Below, piece by piece: positions 37,196 to 53,400 of a stretch of DNA of 64,000 bases. The DNA comes from Cheilinus undulatus. Its lineage: Eukaryota > Chordata > Actinopteri > Labriformes > Labridae. The notes under the pieces are model-generated. The model saw nothing but the letters and a program-made list of their open reading frames with translations. It had not been told where the DNA came from and did not search any database. Position 1 is the stretch's first letter, and the number at the start of each line of letters is the position of its first letter. The stretch spans positions 18,052,698 through 18,116,697 of the forward strand of contig NC_054869.1 in the NCBI RefSeq assembly GCF_018320785.1, written 5' to 3'. The position numbers were made by a program, and so were the translations under genes.

Positions 37196-38391
37196 CACTA
37201 TATTGCCAAAAGTATTTGCTCACCTGCCTTGAATTGCATATAAACTTAAAAAACATCCCATTCTTAATCCATAGGGTTTAATATGACATCGGTCCACTCG
37301 TTGCAGCTATAACAGCTTCAACTCTTCTGTGAAGGCTTTCCACAAAGTTTAGGAGTGTGTTTATGGGAATTTTTGACCATTCTTCCAAAAGCACATTTGT
37401 GAGGTCACACACTGATGTTGGACGAGAAGGCCTGGCTCTCAGTCTCCGCTCTAATTCATCCTAAAGGTGTTGTGTCGGGTTGAGGTCAGGACTCTGTGCA
37501 GGCCAGTTAAGTTCATCTACACCAAACTCTCTCATCCATGTCTTTATGGACCTTGCTTTGTGCACTGGTGCACAGTCATGTTGGAACAGGAAGGGGCCAT
37601 CCCCAAACTGTTCCCACAAAGTCAGGGGCTTGGAATTGTCCAAAATCTCTTGGTATGCTAAAACATTCAGGGTTCCTTTGACTGGAACTAAGGGGGCAAG
37701 CCCAGCTCCTGAATAACAACCCCACACCATAATCCCCCCTCCACCAAACTTTACTCTTGGCACAATGCAGTCAAACAAGTACTGTTCTCCTGGCAACCGC
37801 CAAACCCAGACTCGTCCATCAGATTGCCAGATGGAGAAGTGTGATTCGTCACTCCAGAGAACGTGTCTCCACTGCTCTTGAGTCAAGTGGTGGCGTGCTT
37901 TACACCACTGCATCCAGTGCTTTGTGTTTCACTTGGTGATGTATGGCTTGGATGTAGCTGCTAGGCCATGGAAACCCATTCCATGAAGCTCTCTATACAC
38001 TGTTCTTGAGCTAATCTGAAGGCCACATGAAGTTTGGAGGTCTGTAGCGATCGACTCTGCAGAAAGTTGGCAACCTCTGTGCACTATGCACCTTGGCATC
38101 TGCTGACCCTGCTCCACCATTTTACATGGCCTACCACTTGGTGGCTGAGTTGCTGTCGTTCCCAATCGCTTCCACTTTGTTATAATATTTAGGAGCCAGG
38201 AAATTTCACAACTGGACTTGTTGCACAGGTGGCATCCTATCACAGTACCACTCTGGAATTCACTGAGCTCCTGAGAGTGACCCAGTCTTTCACAAATGTT
38301 TGTAGAAACAGTCTGCATGCCAAGGTGCCTGATTGGAACACCTGATTTCAATTATTTGGAAGGTGGAGTGAATACTTTTGGCAATACAGTG
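37196..38391 (-). mobile_element. Tc1-like transposon, near full length, TA-flanked
   Basis: An element of 1196 bases flanked by TA at 37194-37195 and 38392-38393. The left end CACTATATTGCCAAAAGTAT matches the reverse complement of the right end, CACTGTATTGCCAAAAGTAT, at all but one position. It belongs to a Tc1 family very common in teleosts. The transposase runs on the - strand and spans most of the element. It sits inside the tetranucleotide array, so it is younger than the array. Confidence 0.93.
37278..38318 (-). pseudogene. Tc1-like transposase, inactivated by two nonsense codons and a lost catalytic Glu
   Basis: The reading frame from the ATG at 38318 to the TAA at 37278 stays in one frame for 347 codons, with two internal stops: TGA at 37929-37931 and TAG at 37461-37463. 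An N-terminal helix-turn-helix region (QELSEFQSGTVIGCHLCNKS) and a 'LGTTATQPPSGRP' linker are visible. The catalytic core shows [10 protein letters not shown] (first Asp) and [10 protein letters not shown] (second Asp). Exactly 34 residues after the second Asp, the expected Glu is Gln (codon 37470-37472, [10 protein letters not shown]). So the DD34E triad is broken as well. No frameshift was noticed, which suggests a fairly recent copy. Confidence 0.9.
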
Positions 38392-39427
38392 TAGGTCAGT
38401 AGGTAGGTTGGTAGGTAGGTAGGTTGGTAGATGGGTCAGTAGGTAGGTAGATAAAGAAAGTCAGTAGGTCGGTAGATAGGTCAGTAGGTAGGTAGGTAGA
38501 TAAAGTAGTTAGGTAGGTAGGTTGGTAGGTGGGTAGGTAGATAGGTCAATAGGTAGGTAGGTAGATAAAGTAGTTAGGTAGGTAGGTTGGTAGGTGGGTA
38601 GGTAGATAGGTCAATAGGTAGGTAGGTAGGTAGATAAGGTAGGTAGGCAGATAAGTAGGTGGGTAGGTAGTTAGATAAAGTAGGTCGGTAGGTAGGTTAA
38701 TAGGTAGGTAGGTCGGTAGATAGGTCAGTAGGTGGGTAGGTAGATAAAGTATTTAGGTAGGTTGGTAGGTGGGTAGGTAAATAGGGCAATAGGTAGGTAG
38801 GTAGGCAGATAAGTAGGTGGGTAGGTAGTTAGATAAAGTAGGTCGTTAGGTAGGTTGGTAGGTAGGTAGGTCGGCAGATAGGTCAGTATGTAGGTATATA
38901 AGTAGTTGGGTAGGTAGTTAGATAAAGTAGGTAGGTAGGTAGATAAGTAGGTGGGTAGGTAGTTAGATAAAGTAGGTAGGTAGGTAGGTAGATAAAGTAG
39001 GTAGGTAGATAAGTAGGTGGGTAGGTAGGTAGATAACGTAGGTAGGTAGATAAGTAGGTGGGTAAGTAGATCAAGTTGGTAGGTAGGTAAGTAGGTGGGT
39101 AGGTAGATAAAGTAGGTAGGTAGGTAGATAAAGTAGGTGGGTAGGTAGATAAAGTAGGTATGGAGGTAGATAAAGTTGGTAGGTAGGTAAGTAGGTGAGT
39201 AGGTAGATAAGTAGGTGGGTAGGTAGGTAGGTAGGTGAGTAGGTAGATAAGTAGGTGGGTAGGTAGGTAGATAAAGTAGGTGGGTAGGTAGATAAAGTAG
39301 GTAGGTAGGTAGATAAGTAGGTGGGTTGGTAGGTAAATAAGGTAGGTAGGTAGATAAGTAGGTAGGTAGGTAGATAAAGTAGGTAGGTGGATAAAGTAGG
39401 TAGGTAGATAAGTAGTAGTAGTAGTTT

Positions 39428-41351
39428 TTATGCAAAGCTTTGAGACTCACAGAGAGCCATGAATGTTAATGATAAGCAGTAGCATAATATGGTGAATTTT
39501 TTCAGTAATCAGTGGCAGAAGTCAGACAGCCTCTTTAAAGGGTCAGACTGTATATCAGGGATGTGTCAGTACACTTACCTTTAGATATTTTATTGAGAGA
39601 AATATGTTTTAAAACTTCTCTTTACTGTTGCTCATCAATTCAGTGTCAGGAAACTGTCAGTCATCTTTGTTCCTGTTAGCTGACAAGCACATGATGATAT
39701 CTCTTTTAAGAATAAAATAAGACATTCTGGTATGGTCCTGATCTGTGGGATTGTACTGCATGGCATTTTCAAATAATAGTAAGAATGGATGTTCTGTTGT
39801 TTCGTAGAATGCGTGGGCTCACAGGATGCAGATGTCTGTGCGTGCTTCTATTATGTCACAGTGATGATGTGGCAAACAGGCATACAAGGGGGGGGGGGTG
39901 CTCTGTTCAGTCCTCACCGTCCACACTGAACGTGCCTGGTCACAGCAAGGCTGCTGAGAACCTCTGGATCACAAGGGGCTTCTGGGTAGTGGGATTAGCT
40001 GGTGAGAGGAAACAGCTGAGGCCTGTGTAGCGTCAGCACTTGTTAATCAACGCACACAAGCATCAATGCCGCTCCAATCTATGCTCTCTCTCAATAATCC
40101 CCTCCTCCTTTTTTTTCAATCCACAGGGGTCAGACACCCACAAAGGACCAGGCCCACAAGGGGGTCCGAGGGGCGGTGGGGATTTGGGGAGAAGGGGAGG
40201 GGACAAAGGCTGGGTGAAGTGCTTGGTCAAAGCTGACAGAGCTGCTGAGTCATCGCCGATGCTGGCTCAAATGTGATAATGTGCAAAAAGTCTGAGTAAA
40301 GCTGATGAGCTGTCACTTTGGGTGTAAAGAATTGGTTTTGGGTAAAAGGTTTGGACACATTTAACACTAAAGCAAGCATGCTGAAGTCTGTGCGTCACAG
40401 AGGACGTTCAACAAGTACCAGGTTCAGTTATGTAACCAAAATGACTTTCATGCTTTTCTGTGCATTTGGCGGCAGCTTGACCTATCAGAGCAGCGCAGTG
40501 CTGTCATTCACATCCGGACCAGTTCATGCTCCTATTTTCCAACCAAATCGATCAGTATAGAGCCGGGCTGACGTAATACACAAGTCCATACACTACGAGT
40601 CTTATTGATTGCTAACAAACAGACCATGGAACATTATAAATAGGTCATGTGTAGACAAAGTGATATCAGACAGAGAGCAGTCCTTTTTAAGGCTGCAAAC
40701 TTTGCAAGTTAAATATTTAAACTTATAGTGAAGTCAAATATTTACTTCAGCCTGAGACAAATGAAGCCATAAAGGTCTATGGATTGGAAATACTTATGAA
40801 AATGCTGAGTAAATGTTAACATATTTGTGCAAATACACTTTACATGAAAAACAAAGCTCAGAGTTAAAGAAAGTGAGTATGCTTATGATGAAGGACCAAA
40901 AAGACTGAAGATAATCATTAATAGATTTCTTCTCCATGATAACTCTCCAGCAGGCCTCCATGTCCTCTCTTCTGCATGCACTTCTGAGCAGGCATCAATA
41001 AATCATGTGTTTTCACTGTATGGTGACCTGTGACTGTGGTTCACTTGGCCTGTAGCCATCAACTCAGATTAAGTTTCACTGAGACTTTCCTTGAGAGGGC
41101 TGCCGTGACTCAAACATGTTTCTTTTCCCACTAGTGCAACAGTTTAAATGGGTTTTACCTTTTAAAAAAATTATGGAGAGCTGATGGCTTTTGTTAGGTT
41201 GTGCTTCATGTTCGGAGGCTATCCACTGTCCTATTTCCAGGGGTGGTTTTAGTCATTTGGAGGCCCCAGGCTGAGACCACTATAAGGTCCCTCTCCACAT
41301 AGGTAAAAGTTATCTTTACTTCTGCTGAAATGTGACAGTATTTAATAAAAG
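39428..41351. other. intergenic; contains a quadruplex-type G-rich run
   Basis: No gene supported. A poly-G run of about eleven lies at 39888-39898. A G-rich run at about 40159-40202 has four or more GGGG tracts with short loops. Small frames across it (40040-40276) are Gly/Arg-biased by composition. Confidence 0.55.
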
Positions 41352-41760
41352 TTGAGACAGTCTTTTTACAAAAGGGTCAAATCTAAGGCTCAGGACATCA
41401 CACAGTGGTCTGATCATCCTCTTCTTGATGAGTTTGAGCTCCTACCCTCTGGCAGGAGAGTCAGATTGCCAAAGGCTAAATCCAACAGTTTGAAAAATGT
41501 GTTAATAACTCAAGACATTACACAACTGAGTCTAAAAAAATGAACAAATATGATGCACTTGATTTTCACTACAGATGTCTGAAGATGCCTTTAAATGATA
41601 GTTCTGCCTTCAGCTTTCCTTTAATGTATTTTTGTGTTTATGCATTTCAGTGTTGTGTCTGAGTTTGTGTGATTGTGTTTCTCATTTTTCATGTTTTAAC
41701 CTGGCTGCAAAGCAGATTTCCCTTAGGGGACAATAAAGTTGAAGTTGAAGACGTGTTGCA
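41352..41760 (+). pseudogene. 3' end of a decayed LINE
   Basis: + strand text encodes 'DHPLLDEFELLPSGRRVRLP' followed by 'KSNSLKNVLI', matching the same LINE tail seen at 32.6-32.9 kb. The 3' UTR follows, ending 'agatttcccttaggggacaa' plus 'taaagttgaagttgaag', a typical L2/CR1-like fish terminus with a short tandem tail. Confidence 0.7.
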
Positions 41761-41833
41761 CAACTTTGGTTGAGAAAGATTTTAAATGATAGGTTTCAGT
41801 ATGTAAAAAATAATGCCACTGAATCACATCTTA

Positions 41834-42096
41834 AACTAGAAAAGCACTTGGAGAGCGCAGACCTCCGCCATTAGCCCTATCTCCCAATAGTGAAGAATCA
41901 TTTTAAAAATTCCTGGATCCAGATGGTGATCCGGATCACTCCGAAAATCTAATCAGTCCTTCCGTATGCCATTTCTGACATTTCCTGAAAATTTCATCAA
42001 AATCCGTCCATAACTTTTTGAGTTATGTTGCTAACAAACTAACAAACTAACTAACAAACCCTGCCAATCGCATAACCTCCTTGGCAGAGGTAATTA
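41834..42096. repeat. short complete copy of the 'ctagaaaagcac...tggcagaggtaatta' repeat
   Basis: Starts 'actagaaaagcacttggaga' and ends 'cataacctccttggcagagg' then 'taatta'. It contains the full order seen in pieces at 2967-3100 and 5940-6172: 'cagacctccgccattagccc', 'gatccggatcactcc', 'actttttgagttatgttgct'. At about 260 bases, this is probably the basic non-autonomous unit of the family. Confidence 0.7.
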
Positions 42097-42099
42097 GTG

Positions 42100-42870
42100 A
42101 CATGTGGAGTTCCTCAAATGACATAAATGTATTTTGTTCTGGAGGAAACATCAAGAATGGTTGAAAACTGTAGAAAAAGCATTGACCAAGTTAAATAAAG
42201 GGTTTGCTTTAAATACGCTTTCACTAAATGAAAGTAAAACAAAAATGTACACTGTTTGGTGGTAAAAGGGCCGTCCCAATATAGAATGTCAAAAGAGGTT
42301 ATGAAACTACAATTTTAGGAGTTATTATAAATGATGAACTTTGTTGAAAGCCTCATAGAACATGTAAAACATAAATTATCCAAGTCTATTTCTATTCTTT
42401 ACAAAACAAAGGATTTACTGAATAAGAACTGCCATCATATACTGTACTGTTCACTTGCAATGCCTTATATGACACACCATGCTGAAATCTGGTGAAATGC
42501 ATATACAACTATTTAAGAGCCAATAATCAAACTGCAGAAAATAGCTATTAGGAAGATATCTAAAATTGGATACCGTAAATCTACTGCACAGTTTTTATAG
42601 GATCATCCACACTGAAATGCCTGGACATCAAAAACACAAGAAATTATGGTTTGTGTGATGAATAAGAACATTTAGGTTTGTATTCAAAATGTATTTAAAC
42701 TAAGAGAGGGGATTGATCATTTAAAGGGATTGCTAATTTTTGCAAAGTGAGAACAGAAGATTGTCAGTTTTGGGAGTTAAGTTATGGAACAGACTTAATG
42801 ATGAACTGAATTTGCCTAACTCCCTGTTGGGATTTAAAAAATGTAAAATAATCAAAGGTTACAATGTCAA
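42100..42870 (+). pseudogene. decayed non-LTR retrotransposon, RT-downstream region
   Basis: Broken + strand frames read in order like the part after the RT core of a fish LINE. There is an 'LNESKTK..' segment, a 'SK..SILYKTKDLLN' segment, 'LYCSLAMPYMTHHAEIW', then near 42770 'gttatggaacagacttaatg', giving LWNRLND-like text, and 'gaatttgcctaactccctg', giving LNLPNSL-like text. Many stops and frameshifts. No intact motif can be given. Clade assignment (Rex1/L2-like) is a guess. Confidence 0.5.
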
Positions 42871-42899
42871 TTGTAACTGATTGACAGTTGAAGACTTCT

Positions 42900-45800
42900 A
42901 ATTAAAGGTTTAGAAAAGGGCAAATGCCAGAAAGGCCATCTAACTATGGGCCATTAGGCCCCTCAGAATGCCTCATTTCACAGAAAAACAAACAAAAATC
43001 TATTAATACTTATTTTCTTGTGCATGTCTTAATTTGAAAAGGTTACAGATGACGCCAAAAATAAATAAGGTGACCCTAAATTACTGAAAATATTTCTCTG
43101 TTATTCCCTTATGCTTGTGAGGTTGAAAGGTCAAGTGAGGACAGAAGTGAAATATAATGTTTACACAGCAAGGCTAGGCAAAATGAAGACGAATCAGGGC
43201 ACTACCGAGCTAAAAGGAAGGGGCAAAGATAAAGATTAAGAGATCTATGATGACTGAAGGTGAGAAGTCTGCTGAAATAATGGATAGGTTTTCCAAACAT
43301 ACCTCTGCTTTTGGCCTTCAGTGCTGCCTCAGCTAGCAGTGCTAACATGCTAAAATGTTGTATTAAGATAAACTTTACTTTGAAAAAGCTATGTTTGGGT
43401 GAAATCTTTTGCCAAACCCTTGTCTAAATGCTGAATGTTTCCATTCAGTGGATCATATCATGTTGTAGCTTCTAGAGCTCAAATTCCCTCAGGTTGTGTT
43501 CAATCATTGTTAGCATACATGAGCTGCTGCAGTGGTTGTATGTTGTAGGTGTGCTCTTTTTCACATTTCTCCCTTTTAGTCAGTCTGTAAGGCTTTTTGC
43601 TCAAGTTTCTATGTTCACAGTTGGATTGGTGTTTTGAAAAATGGGGCCAGTCTGGTCTAAATGCCAGGGTCTATTTTGATCCCAGTCTGCTACAATATGT
43701 TGAGGCCCCTTGAAGACCCTGGCCATTGCCTACCTTTGTCTATAACCTTTGTCTATAGGTAAAACTGCCTGTGCCTGTTTTAATGATGGCAAAAGCCTGC
43801 AAACGAAAAGCCTGAAAAATCAGATTTTTATTCTGATTCTTACCAAGCATCCAGTGTTTCTAAAATGTTTGATTGTGAAACCAATCCTGCTCTAAAATGA
43901 ACATCCGCTCTGTCGGACATCTCTTTATGGAAGAACATTGTTGACTTAATCAATCAATACAACATGAGCAGATAATTTACGAGAGCATCTAAAATATTAC
44001 ATGTAGAAAGTTTGCCCACTCAAAAGGCTGACATCTCTGTTGAGAATGGAATTGAAAAAACACATTGCTAACTGGTGACACAGCACCCAAAATCACCAGT
44101 GACTGTGGAAACTTTGCTCTAAACTTCAAGCACCTTGGATTCTGTGCCTCTCTTGATTTCCAAATGAAATACACATTTGCTTTAAGCTGAAAAGAGGACC
44201 ACAGTGGTCCACAGTCCCCTTTATAAAGTCCAGAGCCAACACAGACGTCTACCAGGAGATTTAGAGCACTTCATGCTTCCGTTTGCTGACCAGCTTTACA
44301 GTATGCTGTAAACCTCTTTAAGCTGTGCCCAGTAAGGACACATGAGGGCATGTACAAACCGGCTGAATACATAAATCCAGAGTCCTGTGAGCCGTGCCTG
44401 TCCTTGTTTGGGGACAATAAGATATATTTCTTTTTTCATGGGGGCTACCATCTCTGACAAAGAAAACAGACACCCTAGAAAAAGTGTTTTTTTTTTTTGT
44501 TTTTTTTTAAGCCCTTTTTTCACATGTAACCCTGACATTTTGGGTTCTGTGCATGTGTGAATAAGGCGATTCAAACAAATTGAAAATTGCATAGCTTTTC
44601 CTGGAAGAAAATAAATAAAAGAACATAGAAAAAAGTCTGACATACAGATCCGTAAAGGGACATACAGTACATCCACAATTTTTTAAAAAGTTTTTCTTTG
44701 ATGATGAGTAAATTATACTCGTTTCCTCGCTATTTCTACTTTTCTATTTGTTTTTCCCAGATTATAACATAATAGGGAAATTCATCAGGAAAGTATCAAA
44801 ATTTCCATGCTGTCTGGGGGAGATTAAGTGAAATTAAATGTATGCACAGGGCTGGACTGGAAAGAAAATTTGGACCTGTCATTTTTGGCTCAGACTGGCC
44901 CCTCACAATGGGTTGAATATGACAGAACGGTAAGCACCATTCCTTTGTCCTCCTTAATATGTAAAGTACCAAATTTTTTACATAGCTCTGAGTTACATGG
45001 CAGCGATACATATGTTGTGTTTTCACTCTGTTTTGACTAACTACCTTGTGGCCCGGGGGGAGTCTGGTGGAAATATCGTCCCTACTCAAGTAGAAGTACA
45101 TAAGAATCTCAGGCAAAGTGTAGATCTTAAGGAGACGTAATTGACCCAGTAAACTGTCATTATAAAGAAAACAACCAACAGGCTGCTGCCCTTACTCTAT
45201 GGGTCAGTGCTTAGTGGAAAAGAAAAAAAATCAGTTATAATGGCCCCAAATTGTGTTTTCTCACCGGTAAATGCCCTGTATGCCAGGTTGTCAGTCCAGC
45301 CGTGTGCTTGCATGCATGCACACCTGTAATTAAGACTTTTAAACATGTTTGTCTTATTCTTTCTCATCTTTAAGTCATGCTTTGTTCATTCAAGGGTCCA
45401 AATTGCAACATTTTTGATCAAATAAATTTGAATGGCAAATTTTTATTTTTTATTTTTTTGGTCAAAATTTGGGTTGTGGTTTCTTGTAAGGAGGTGGTGG
45501 TAGGTCCAGATGTCCAACAATTTATTTATTCATTTTTTCCTCTTTTCCAAGTATGTCCATCCCTTGCCTATATTACACCAACATCCTTATCATCCTTGCT
45601 TTTTTCACTCTTTAGCTTTTGTATTGTTCTGTCTTACTGTCATTTTTTCAGCGTCATTACTTTTCATGCAATTCTACATATTTTCTCATTAAACTTTCTG
45701 ACAGCAAGGCCAGATGTAATATTTGAGCAACCACAAGGGGCAGTGTTGCACCATTTTTCCAATAAAATGATATGAGGCAGAGTAAGCGGCTCTTCTTGTT

Positions 45801-46000
45801 TGCTCCTAATCTGAGGCTGTCATGACCCAAATCAAACGTGGTTTCTATCAGGGAAAAGCAACAGGTAATAATTAATCCTTTTCAGCGTCTCTTAAACAGT
45901 CTACTTCTCTGTTAAAGGGGTATTTTGTTGTGATTGGTGTGGTTATGGAAAGTTGTACATTAAAAATACCCATGAGTCCACTGTAATTTAGAACAAAATG
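42900..46000. other. intergenic, nothing recognised
   Basis: Spacer between repeats and the inferred end of the arrdc3 transcript. Frames such as 44296-44676 on the - strand and 45377-45775 on the + strand show no family features. Low-complexity T/A tracts occur near 44486-44515. Confidence 0.5.
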
Positions 46001-48717
46001 TTTATTCAAATCAAAGGAAGAACTAGACAAAAGGTTAAATCATTCAGAACATAGTATATTCATAGAATATCTATCCATCGTCATGATTAACAGACAAAAT
46101 AAGAGATAAAAACAAACATACAAATGGAGAACAAAGAAAAATATGTGAGTGATATTGCACTTTGTTTCTAAAATGTTTCAGATCCCGTGGCCCAGGTTAT
46201 TATCTCTAAATCTCTGAACATTTCAGTTCCTGCCTTTATTAAGGGTCAGGAGTTTAGCTTAGTTTTGACACTGGACTTCTGAGGCCCAAGCACATGGACT
46301 GTGGAATCGACCAAACCTGAAACAAATATGAGCTTATTCAACGCCGTGTAGCTTGATTCAGTTTCCCTAAGACGAAATCCAAACGAAGAACTGCAAAAAA
46401 GAAGAAGAGGATAGAGAAACCGTGGAACATGCGGTTTGTCTGCTCTCCAGTGCTATCTAAATGTTTCTCAGAGACCGGGGGGGTGTTGCTGGTCAACAGC
46501 TGCCACCCCAGGTTAGGGTGACTAATTTGTTAACTTGGAAGCAAAATACATGAATGCCCAGAAATACATGGAAAAGAAACAAGAGTTAAAAAATCTCAAA
46601 AGAGAGGCCTGTCTTGGGTGTTACTTTTTTTTTTTAAACGTGCTTCTAAAGGACGTTTCTCTTCCCTTTTTGTCCTTTTGAATAAAACATGGAAAAACGT
46701 AGAGGAGTCTATGAACATAACGAAGGGGAACGTAGACACTGAAAGATGAAGAATCATGATCAGGTCTTTTTTGTGTCAAGGCCACCAAGATAAGTTCACT
46801 TCAATAGTCTGCAGTTCATCAGAAGCCGTTTGTTTAGTTGCAGCTGGATCTCGACAGGAGGCGTGCACACACAGACGCACACATACACACAGAAACTGGT
46901 GTTTAAAATGTAAACTTAAAAAAAATCACTAAACTCAAGCAATTTAATATCCTACAGAAGAAGAATCCTAGACTATAAAGGGTTTTATCTCCAGACCTTC
47001 ACCATTAAATGCTTTTTTTCTTGTTTTCTTATCAAAAAAGTGCTGCTTTTTTATTTCCTGACTATGCGAATCCTCTGTTGCAGCTGGTCGTTTTTGTTGA
47101 ATGAGTTAGAAAACCAATGTATTACTCATGTCAACCTAACTACTACTTGTTCTGACCAGTCTCAACAGAAGTTCAGCAACGTCCCCAGCTTTTCTTGTGT
47201 GCTGGGTTTGCTCCTTTTAAAACATAGGAGCAGAATCATTTCTCCTTATTTCCTCTTTTTTTGTAAGCATTCTGGCTTCACTGGTCTGGTAAAGTCTAAC
47301 AGTTGGTTGGATGAACAGGGCAAGCACAGCAGGACAAAAAGGGAATGTGATCAATCTCAGAGAGCTGCCTCTTCTGCTTCTTTGCAGGTCTTTTCTCACG
47401 TTTTGGTAGTTTAAAAAAAACGTCATTATTCTTAACAGTGCAATTTTAAAGGAAACTTTTTTCTTCTTTTCTCCGTTTGGCATGTGAGAAGACCACCTGA
47501 GACAGTACTTTTTGGGCAGTTATGTAGGCCTGGCTTGCCCTGAGATTAGGAGTAGAGGGGCTGCAGGTAATTAGGCGAATCCCTCCATACTGTACCATCC
47601 TCTCTGTTACACACTCACTCAAACACTCACACTTTTTCTCCTTAGCTACAATTTTGAGTGGCAAATTCAGGACTGCAACCCTCCTAATCCAAATCCAGAG
47701 CAACCTCAACACAAAAAGCGGTTCAAAGCTATTCTATGATTGGAGCTAAATACAAAAAAAGTGAACTAAATAAGGAGGGAAGCCACACATGGATCCAAGC
47801 TAATGAGGCAATGACTTAAAAAGAGCCTCCAGATGGAGATCCTGTGCTGCACTTGTTATAAAAGTCCAGTCTAGTTGTTAGAAGTCACTGAGGAAATGTC
47901 ATAAGGAGAAAAAGAAAAACAGCTTAAACAAAATTCAGTGCATTGTTCTTGTCCTTTTCATTTTTTTCTTAAAAAAAAATCAAATCCTGTTCTCAGCGTA
48001 GCTCAAAGATGAAAGTCTCAAATGTTAAGCCTGCAGTCTCTTAGTCTGGCGCATTACAAGGCTGAAACCAAACTATTAGTGATTCTTTATCATTAAAACA
48101 GAGCCACACAACTCAAGTAAGAATAAAATGTGCAAAACAAAATCCCAAATGAGGCAGGAGGACCGAGTCTTGGCTCTGTTGATGACTGATGCAGCAGACT
48201 GCTTTTCACTCATACAGATTATGGTGGTATTTTTCTATCTTCATCCCATTTTCTTCAGGTTGAAGTCATGACGAGTCCTGCCCTTTGTGTGAGGAGCCAT
48301 GTCCGTATGTGCCATGAGTACAAGGGTTAAAGAAGAGCTTGGCGGTTTCGAGCCTGGCTGATTCTTCCTCGTCAGTGTCAGTACTATCACCCGAGCTTGC
48401 GCTGCATTGTGGGGTTCGCCGTACAGACTGAATGTGTGTTCATCTGTACACATCCCACATTCAGGTGGCCGACACAGGAAGGAAGTGATGCCCCAAACTC
48501 CTGTTTCTCTCACTGAGGGAAGGCAGGAACATGTTTGTCCAACCCAACTCAAATGTGAGTATTTGTCCATGTCTTTGTTGATGGGTTGGATACTTTTCTC
48601 TTGATGACAACAGCGCTATGTGAGCGTTGTTGCTGGAGAAAAGTAAACAAAGCTGAGCCTTGCAAGCAGGTTTTCCTAGAGCTCCCCAATGTCCATGAGG
48701 GGAAATACAGGAACCCT
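46001..48717 (-). other. arrdc3: arrdc3 3' UTR (inferred extent)
   Basis: Downstream of the arrdc3 stop on the - strand there is no other gene for 2.7 kb. A minus-strand AATAAA lies at 46001-46006 (TTTATT on +). At least six ATTTA pentamers on the transcript strand (TAAAT on + at about 46035, 46206, 46457, 46986, 47745 and 47767) would suit an unstable mRNA. A long 3' UTR is normal for ARRDC3. Extent is inference. Confidence 0.5.
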
Positions 48718-53077
<4,360 letters not shown>

Positions 53078-53400
53078 GGTGGAAAGAGATAGGCTACAGA
53101 GACCTTGAAACTAAAAAAGGAGTCTATGAAAAAATAATCTCATATGAAAAAGAGATGCAGTTTTTAGACACTGATCAGTATCTCTGCCCTGCAAAAAGCA
53201 GTAGGCACGATCAGTGGCTTCTTCGCGAGCAGTTCATTGAGATGTGTGATGGCTGAATAACAGCAAAGGATGCTGTTATCATCCGCCTGCCTCTCTGCGA
53301 GTTGGTCTCCAGTCAAAGACAAGGAAACCCCCGTAGCTCAGCTCACTTTAAGCGACAGGCTGTGTGAAAAACAACCTTGAGCGCATGCGCAATGCTCGAC
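53078..53400 (-). promoter_or_regulatory. arrdc3: arrdc3 5' UTR and proximal promoter, with NRF1-type palindrome
   Basis: Sequence immediately upstream of the arrdc3 ATG. GCGCATGCGC at 53381-53390 is a perfect NRF1 consensus core. CpGs are more frequent here than in flanking sequence. No TATA box is evident. The exact transcription start cannot be placed. Confidence 0.5.

Larger units (their letters stand above)
37100..39427. repeat. GGTA/GATA tetranucleotide array (interrupted)
   Basis: Tetranucleotide units GGTA with GATA, GGTC, GGTG and AGTA variants occupy 37100-37193 and 38392-39427. The two parts are split by the Tc1-like insertion. Recurrent longer strings such as 'gtaggtagataaagtaggta' give an additional higher-order texture. 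The array ends in (AGT)n. Confidence 0.95.

Noticed and set aside
38725-39450. 241-codon minus-strand open frame rich in Tyr-Leu-Pro-Thr
   Set aside because: It is the translation of the GGTA/GATA tetranucleotide array. The repeat has no stop in this frame, and there is no gene evidence.
47040-47414. 124-codon + strand frame
   Set aside because: Lies antisense to the inferred arrdc3 3' UTR, with no family features.
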